A stretch of 64,000 nucleotides of DNA from Gordonia rubripertincta. GTDB lineage: Bacteria; Actinomycetota; Actinomycetes; Mycobacteriales; Mycobacteriaceae. The stretch is taken from positions 5,022,001-5,086,000 of the forward strand of contig NZ_CP136136.1 in assembly GCF_038024875.1 (NCBI RefSeq), in the 5' to 3' direction. Below, piece by piece: positions 59,647-64,000 of the stretch (position 1 is the stretch's first letter; every line of letters begins with the position of its first letter). Below the pieces are notes generated by a model. The model ran no database searches and was not told the DNA's origin. It worked only from the letters and a program-made list of their open reading frames with translations. The position numbers and the translations under genes were made by a program.

Positions 59647-60510
59647 TCAGGCCCGCTCGACCGGCATCCAGATCTCGGCGTCGGCGTGCGACTCGGTCAG
59701 CTCGACGTAGCGCACGAACGTCGGTCCGGGGCGTAGTCGCCACGGACTCGACGGGAACCACTCGGTGGCCGTCGCGGCCCAGGTCTCCTGGAGCATCTGC
59801 GGGAACGGGCCGGACGACCGGAACGTGGCCCACGAGCCGGCGATCACCGGGATGCTCGACAGATCGTCCGGAACCGTCGAATCGTGCTGCAGCGCAACAC
59901 CGTGCAGGTAGGTGACCGGTGTGCCTTCGGGCACGTCGGGCTCGCTTCCGTCCGTGATGGCCAGGATGCCGGCAGGTTCAGTGTCGTTGATCGACTTGAG
60001 TCGCACGTGTTCCTCGGGCGCGATCGAGGCGATGTGCTGTTGGATGTGCGGATTGACTCCTTCGTAGATGAGCGGCACCTGTGCTGCGTGCCCGGCGAGT
60101 ACGAATGCGGGTCGGTCGGTGATCGTGACGTCCATAGGACGGCTCCCTTCGACGGTCAGGCGAAACCTGAGTACGGTTTGCGTTGCGAAAGGACCGCCAT
60201 TTGTCCGCACGTCCGACGGTGACACTCCATGCACCGAGCGAAAGGCCCGGCCGAACGCCTCGACCGACGAATAGCCGTAGCGCACCGCGAGAATCAGCAG
60301 GCCGGTGTCGCTGCTCACGAGATCCGTTGCGGCGAGGGTCATCCGGCGACGCCGCACGTACTCCGAGAACGGCATCCCGGCCAGCGAGGCGAACATCCGG
60401 CGCAGGTGATACTGCGTCGTCCCGTGGGACCTGGCGAAGCCGGTCAGGTCGATGGGCTCGTCGGTGTTCCGGTCGACGAGATCGACGAGTGCGTTGAGCG
60501 TGCCGATCAT
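59647..60510 (-). CDS. AraC-family regulator with GyrI-like effector domain
   Basis: A 287-residue protein. The N-terminal AraC helix-turn-helix pair (PIDLTGFARSHGTTQYHLRRMFASLAG split; GYSSVEAFGRAFRSVHGVSPSD split) is followed by a C-terminal GyrI/Rob-like binding domain (PMDVTITDRPAFVLAGHAAQVP, TYLHGVALQ, EWFPSSPWRLRPGPTFVRY). This order is seen in SoxS/Rob-type drug and stress sensors. The ATG at 60510 has GGAG upstream and is preferred over 60534. The two flanking hairpins make it look like an insulated unit. Confidence 0.82.
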   Translation of the reverse strand: MIGTLNALVDLVDRNTDEPIDLTGFARSHGTTQYHLRRMFASLAGMPFSEYVRRRRMTLAATDLVSSDTGLLILAVRYGYSSVEAFGRAFRSVHGVSPSDVRTNGGPFATQTVLRFRLTVEGSRPMDVTITDRPAFVLAGHAAQVPLIYEGVNPHIQQHIASIAPEEHVRLKSINDTEPAGILAITDGSEPDVPEGTPVTYLHGVALQHDSTVPDDLSSIPVIAGSWATFRSSGPFPQMLQETWAATATEWFPSSPWRLRPGPTFVRYVELTESHADAEIWMPVERA

Positions 60511-60591
60511 GGCTCTCCTTTCGTCCACGATCATGGTCGCCCCGCACGGCCTCGCACCCGATCGTTCCGGTCACGAATTGTCAGCGCAATC

Positions 60592-60630
60592 CATAGCTTC
60601 AACTCGCGGTGAGCGCGGGTTGAAGCTATG
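60592..60630. repeat. Hairpin repeat, copy 2, on the 5' side of the AraC gene
   Basis: Arms CATAGCTTCAACTCGC and GCGGGTTGAAGCTATG (one wobble pair) around GGTGAGC. Loop and stem sequence match copy 1 at 59600-59634, apart from compensated changes in the stem. It lies in the 229-nt gap between the AraC and TetR genes. Confidence 0.7.
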
Positions 60631-60739
60631 AAACGGCGGCGCGCGAAGTCATCGAAGTGCTGAATCAGCGCAGATCACCAGCCGAAAACTTTCGTCTGAC
60701 ACCCCTTGTATTGAATTGAGCGCAGTCGCATACTCAGGT

Positions 60740-61387
60740 ATGGGCACGTCAGACCAGCAGTCCTCCGCAGGCACCGCGACGCGGAGAGGCTACGACTCGT
60801 CACTGCGACGTGACCAGGCGGCGGAAACCCGCGCACGTGTGCTCGACACGGCCACCAGGATGTTCGCCGAGCGTGGCTGGTCGGTCGGGGTACGCGAGAT
60901 CGCGGCCGGGGCCGGCGTGTCCTTCGAGACCGTCTATGCCAAGTTCGGTTCAAAGACAAAGCTCTTTCTCGCCGCTTTCGACGTGGCGGTGGTCGGGGAC
61001 GATCGTCCGGTCCCCCTTGCCGAGCGCTCGGAGTTCGCCGCGATGTCCGCCGGCGATCGTCGTGAACGGTCGGCAGCCGGCGCCGCCCTGGCCGCCGAGA
61101 TCTACGGCAGAACCGCGGGTCTGTACCGCGCGCTACGGGAAGGCGCCTCCTTCGACCCCGAACTCGCCGCCCGGCTCGCCGACGCATACCGCCGACAGCG
61201 CTCGGATGTACGAGCGGCGGGCGAGGCCGTCGCAGGACGCTCACTCACCGACGACGAAGCCGAGGGTTTGTGGGCGGTGATCAGCACCGAGGTCTACGAC
61301 CTCCTCGTCAACAACGCCGGATGGAGCCAGACGCGCTATCGAAACTGGCTCGCCGACGCCACCCTGCGGCTGCTCGGTCCAGATTGA
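60740..61387 (+). CDS. TetR-family regulator
   Basis: A 215-residue protein with a helix-turn-helix (VGVREIAAGAGVSFETVYAKFGSKTKLFL, split at SFETVYAKFGS) after the RRDQAAETRARVLDTATRMFAERG lead. The ligand domain is helical. The ATG at 60740 is used; a TTG at 60716 in frame lacks a ribosome site. It heads a likely operon with hemerythrin and SRPBCC genes (30-nt gap). Confidence 0.8.
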   Translation: MGTSDQQSSAGTATRRGYDSSLRRDQAAETRARVLDTATRMFAERGWSVGVREIAAGAGVSFETVYAKFGSKTKLFLAAFDVAVVGDDRPVPLAERSEFAAMSAGDRRERSAAGAALAAEIYGRTAGLYRALREGASFDPELAARLADAYRRQRSDVRAAGEAVAGRSLTDDEAEGLWAVISTEVYDLLVNNAGWSQTRYRNWLADATLRLLGPD

Positions 61388-61417
61388 CTCCAGCCCTTCG
61401 AATGAGAGGACAGCGCC

Positions 61418-62125
61418 ATGTCCACCACCCCGCACGAACCCGCCGACACCCGGAGCATGGGCGTCGTGCACAGCGCGCTGCGCCGCGACTTACGGCGTAC
61501 CCGTGTCGTTCTCACGTCACCGCCCCATCCCGACGATGCCCGACGGCGCGCCCTCGCCGACCACCTCACATGGATGATGCACTTCCTCCATCTCCACCAC
61601 ACCGGCGAGGACGAGGGACTGTGGCCGCTCATCCGGTCGAGGAACCCCGGTGCCGCAGCACTTCTCGATGACATGGAAGCCGACCACCTTCGCATCGCCC
61701 CCGCCGTCGACGCTTTGGTCGATGCCGCCTCTGACTACCGCGTGAGCACGGAGTCACGGGAGGCATTGATCCGCGCACTGGATCGACTCTCCGATGTACT
61801 GCTTCCCCACCTCGAACGTGAGGAGCTCGACGCCATGCCGGTCGTCGCGGCAACTATCAGCACCGCGGAGTTCCGCGACGTCGAACACGAGTATTTCGTC
61901 AAGCCAAAGGGATTCGCCGAACTCGGCCGAGAGGGCCACTGGGTCGTCGACGGCCTCGGAGACGAAGACCGAGATCTGATCTACGGTGTCGTGCCGGCCA
62001 TCCCGCGGTTCATCCTCGTGCACGGCTTCGCCCGCGGTTACCGGCGTCGGGCCGAACTCATGTGGGGACACGGTCCGGCGTCGAAGATCGGTCCGGTCGC
62101 CGTCGGCGCGAGGAACGCGTCATGA
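61418..62125 (+). CDS. Hemerythrin HHE-domain protein
   Basis: A 235-residue protein whose first 140 residues form a hemerythrin-like four-helix bundle with candidate di-iron ligands His18, His57/His61, Glu64 (HLHHTGEDEGLWP), His90 (MEADHLRIAP) and the late HLEREE pair. It would sense or bind O2, NO or other small ligands. The C-terminal part is Trp/Arg-rich and less clear. GAGAGGA precedes the ATG. Its stop overlaps the SRPBCC start by 4 bp. Confidence 0.82.
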   Translation: MSTTPHEPADTRSMGVVHSALRRDLRRTRVVLTSPPHPDDARRRALADHLTWMMHFLHLHHTGEDEGLWPLIRSRNPGAAALLDDMEADHLRIAPAVDALVDAASDYRVSTESREALIRALDRLSDVLLPHLEREELDAMPVVAATISTAEFRDVEHEYFVKPKGFAELGREGHWVVDGLGDEDRDLIYGVVPAIPRFILVHGFARGYRRRAELMWGHGPASKIGPVAVGARNAS

Positions 62126-62625
62126 CTCGGCGTCTCGCCCACCACGGTCGCAACGAAGCATTCGCCCACGCCCCGCCCGAGGCCGTTTTCGCGATCATCT
62201 GCGACGTGACGCGGGTCGGCGAGTGGAGCCATGAGTGCCGAGGTGCGCGCTGGGTCGGCCCCGAGAACGCGGCGGCACCCGGCGTTCGTTTCCGCGGTAC
62301 CAACAGGTCCGGCATCTACCTGTGGAACCGGTCATGCGTGTTCACCGTGGTCGAACCGCCACGTGTACTGGCCTGGAAGACCATCGGACTGATGGGCAAG
62401 ATCGACAGCACCGAATGGCGGATCACGCTCGAGCCGGAGGCGAACGGCACGCGGATCGTGCAGACGTACGATTTGCTCCACGTCGCGCGGGGTTTCGACC
62501 GCTTCTACTGGTGGCTCATCAAGGGGCACCGGGATCGGCGTGCCGCGCTCGCCGAGGATCTCGAACGGCTGGCCGGACTCGCCGCAGCCCGGCCGCGCAC
62601 GCGACTCCCGACCCACAACGCATGA
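62122..62625 (+). CDS. SRPBCC (START-like) family protein
   Basis: A 167-residue polyketide-cyclase/START-like protein: PPEAVFAIICDVTRVGEWSHEC, GARWVGPENAAAPGVRFRGTNR (split), VVEPPRVLAWKTIG and EWRITLEPEANGTRIVQTYDLL. The fold binds hydrophobic ligands in a deep pocket. Translation is coupled to the hemerythrin gene by an ATGA overlap. Role unknown; it may bind or modify the compound sensed by the upstream TetR. Confidence 0.82.
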   Translation: MTRRLAHHGRNEAFAHAPPEAVFAIICDVTRVGEWSHECRGARWVGPENAAAPGVRFRGTNRSGIYLWNRSCVFTVVEPPRVLAWKTIGLMGKIDSTEWRITLEPEANGTRIVQTYDLLHVARGFDRFYWWLIKGHRDRRAALAEDLERLAGLAAARPRTRLPTHNA

Positions 62626-62725
62626 CAGCAAAGCCGAGAAACAGCTGAAACCCGACGGCCGGGTTGCCAGGAAGTTCGCAGGTAACCACCGGCTTACTCT
62701 CAACAATGCCCGGCATCGTGGTCCC

Positions 62726-64000
62726 GTGAACGCACCTCAGTCCCCCGACCACACGCCCACCGAACCGCTGGGGCAGCCCGGCCATCCCCTACCCCCGTAT
62801 GGCGGGTGGGACGGTCCGCCCTTCGTTTCACCATCTGCGGCCGCTACGCCGTCCCCGCCTCCGCGGCCCCGTACCGTCACGAAGCCGATCATCGTCACTG
62901 CCCTGCTCGCCGGGCTGTTCGGCGGCGCCATCGGCGTCGGCGGCAGCGCGCTGCTCGACCACCAGGCCGCATCAACGCCACCGGTACTCAGTTCCCAGCC
63001 CGCGAACGCGGTGACGGCCGCCGACGCCAAACCGGGGTCGATCACCTACGCGGCGAAGGTGGCGTCGGCGTCAACCGCCGACATCAAGGTGCAGATGGCC
63101 CAGGGCAGCGCAGTCGGCAGCGGCATCGTCCTGTCGTCGGACGGCTATGTACTCACCAACAACCACGTCGTCGCCGGTGCCGGATCGGGCAGCAAGATCG
63201 TCGTGACGACCAGCGACGGCAAGCAGTTCCCGGCCTCGGTCACCGGGACCTCGCCGTCGTACGACCTCGCGGTGATCAAGCTCGACGGCGCGTCGGGTCT
63301 CACCCCTGCGACGCTCGGTGACTCGGACGCGCTGCAGGTCGGCGAACAGGTGGTGGCCGTCGGCAGCCCCGACAGTCTCTCGAACACGGTGACGTCCGGC
63401 ATCGTCAGCGCGCTCTCGCGAACCGTGACCGCCGGCGACGACACGGGTTCAGGGGTCACCGTCTACAACGGCCTGCAGACCGACACCCCCATCAACCCCG
63501 GCAATTCCGGTGGGCCGCTGGTGAATCTGCAAGGTCAGGTCGTCGCGGTGAACTCCGCCGTCGACACCGGGCAGGCCTCGACGGGCGGGCCGCAGTCCTT
63601 CGGCCTCGGCTTCGCCATCCCGATCAACACCGCCGAACGTATCGCGAACCAGTTGCTGAAAAGTGGCGAGGCCTCGAAACCTGTTCTGGGCGTATCGGGT
63701 TCGTTGTCATCATCGAGCCGGGGGGACGGCGCGAAGGTCACGGTGCAACAGGGCGGACCAGCCGCATCGGCGGGTATCTCGAGCGGCGACGTGATCACGA
63801 AGATCGGTGACACCCCCGTCGCCGACTACGCCGATCTGATGGCACAGGTCCTGACGCACGCCCCGGGCGCGACGGTACCCGTGACCATCGGCTCGGGATC
63901 GGATGCCCGGACCGTCCAGGTGAAGCTGGGCAGCACCGTCGACAAGCAGCAGACGACGGTGCCCGAATCCGACGGGCAGTCCGGAGGTCCACGACTCCCC
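62726..64000 (+). CDS. HtrA/PepD-like membrane-anchored serine protease, 3' end outside window
   Basis: The open frame from the GTG at 62726 runs to the window end without a stop (425 residues). A Pro-rich cytoplasmic N-terminus (to about 50) is followed by one transmembrane span (IIVTALLAGLFGGAIGVGGS, about 56-75) and a trypsin-like domain outside the membrane. The catalytic triad is His147 (TNNHVV), Asp180 (SYDLAVIKLD) and Ser261 (NPGNSGGPL). A PDZ domain follows from about residue 335 (GPAASAGISSGDVITKIGDTPV, split). The layout matches mycobacterial PepD/HtrA-type envelope quality-control proteases. Confidence 0.9.
   Translation, partial: MNAPQSPDHTPTEPLGQPGHPLPPYGGWDGPPFVSPSAAATPSPPPRPRTVTKPIIVTALLAGLFGGAIGVGGSALLDHQAASTPPVLSSQPANAVTAADAKPGSITYAAKVASASTADIKVQMAQGSAVGSGIVLSSDGYVLTNNHVVAGAGSGSKIVVTTSDGKQFPASVTGTSPSYDLAVIKLDGASGLTPATLGDSDALQVGEQVVAVGSPDSLSNTVTSGIVSALSRTVTAGDDTGSGVTVYNGLQTDTPINPGNSGGPLVNLQGQVVAVNSAVDTGQASTGGPQSFGLGFAIPINTAERIANQLLKSGEASKPVLGVSGSLSSSSRGDGAKVTVQQGGPAASAGISSGDVITKIGDTPVADYADLMAQVLTHAPGATVPVTIGSGSDARTVQVKLGSTVDKQQTTVPESDGQSGGPRLP

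Noticed and set aside
1..64000. CRISPR arrays, tRNA/rRNA genes, insertion sequences, prophage
   Set aside because: Looked for spaced repeats, tRNA-like GTTCGA arms, transposase motifs and phage genes; none found.

Overview
The window is high-GC actinobacterial DNA. The gene content points to a mycolic-acid actinomycete, most likely Gordonia or a close relative (Rhodococcus, Mycobacterium side). The supporting genes are a near-complete steroid (cholestane/androstane) ring-degradation set, a wax-ester-synthase-like acyltransferase, a secreted resuscitation-promoting factor, a DUF222/HNH protein, a GlnR-type box in front of a urea transporter, and many IclR/TetR regulators. I saw no rRNA, tRNA, CRISPR array, insertion sequence or prophage.

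Layout. 1-2.7 kb (minus): thiamine-type ABC importer thiP (cut by the window edge) and thiB. 3-7.7 kb: three secreted proteins, of which the third is a lipase-fold protein lacking its catalytic Ser and His, then a YhhN membrane protein and another small secreted protein. 7.7-12.5 kb: an HhH-GPD DNA glycosylase, a protein built of 14 perfectly phased decapeptide repeats, a DUF222/HNH protein and a WS/DGAT-like acyltransferase. 12.5-16.4 kb: a DszC/acyl-CoA-dehydrogenase-like flavoprotein, divergent from a thiolase-like/enoyl-CoA-hydratase fusion gene broken by one extra G.

16.5-41 kb is the steroid region. hsaE-hsaG-hsaF lie on the minus strand, divergent from an IclR regulator. Then come an AI-2E-type transporter, two adjacent acyl-CoA dehydrogenases and kstD (preceded by five 16-bp tandem repeats). 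hsaD-hsd4B-kshB (minus) are divergent from hsaB-NTF2-OYE (plus), and hsaA-hsaC follow. Two more IclR genes, an SDR and a TetR form a sub-block. kshA with a small Cys-rich partner, an enoyl-CoA hydratase and a second OYE complete it. KstD and KshAB open ring B, HsaAB hydroxylate ring A, HsaC cleaves it, HsaD hydrolyses the product, and HsaE-HsaF-HsaG take the dienoate fragment to pyruvate and propionyl-CoA. Four promoter regions of this set share a 17-bp core (GTYCCGYTSANC plus a purine-rich right half). One copy is a perfect palindrome in front of the IclR gene, which suggests local IclR control. I found no clear KstR-type site.

41-64 kb: a TetR/P450 pair with a double palindromic operator, the rpf gene, several small hypothetical genes (one of only 59 aa), a permuted NlpC/P60-like hydrolase, the RNA ligase RtcB, the five-gene urea importer urtABCDE, an MpaB/DUF2236 oxygenase with a divergent TetR, an AmpG-like MFS protein, a DUF2339 membrane protein, a formate/nitrite-type channel divergent from cyanase, an AraC regulator flanked by two near-identical hairpins, a TetR-hemerythrin-SRPBCC operon, and the start of an HtrA/PepD-like membrane serine protease cut by the window end.

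All functions are read from sequence features and remembered family patterns. No database search was run.
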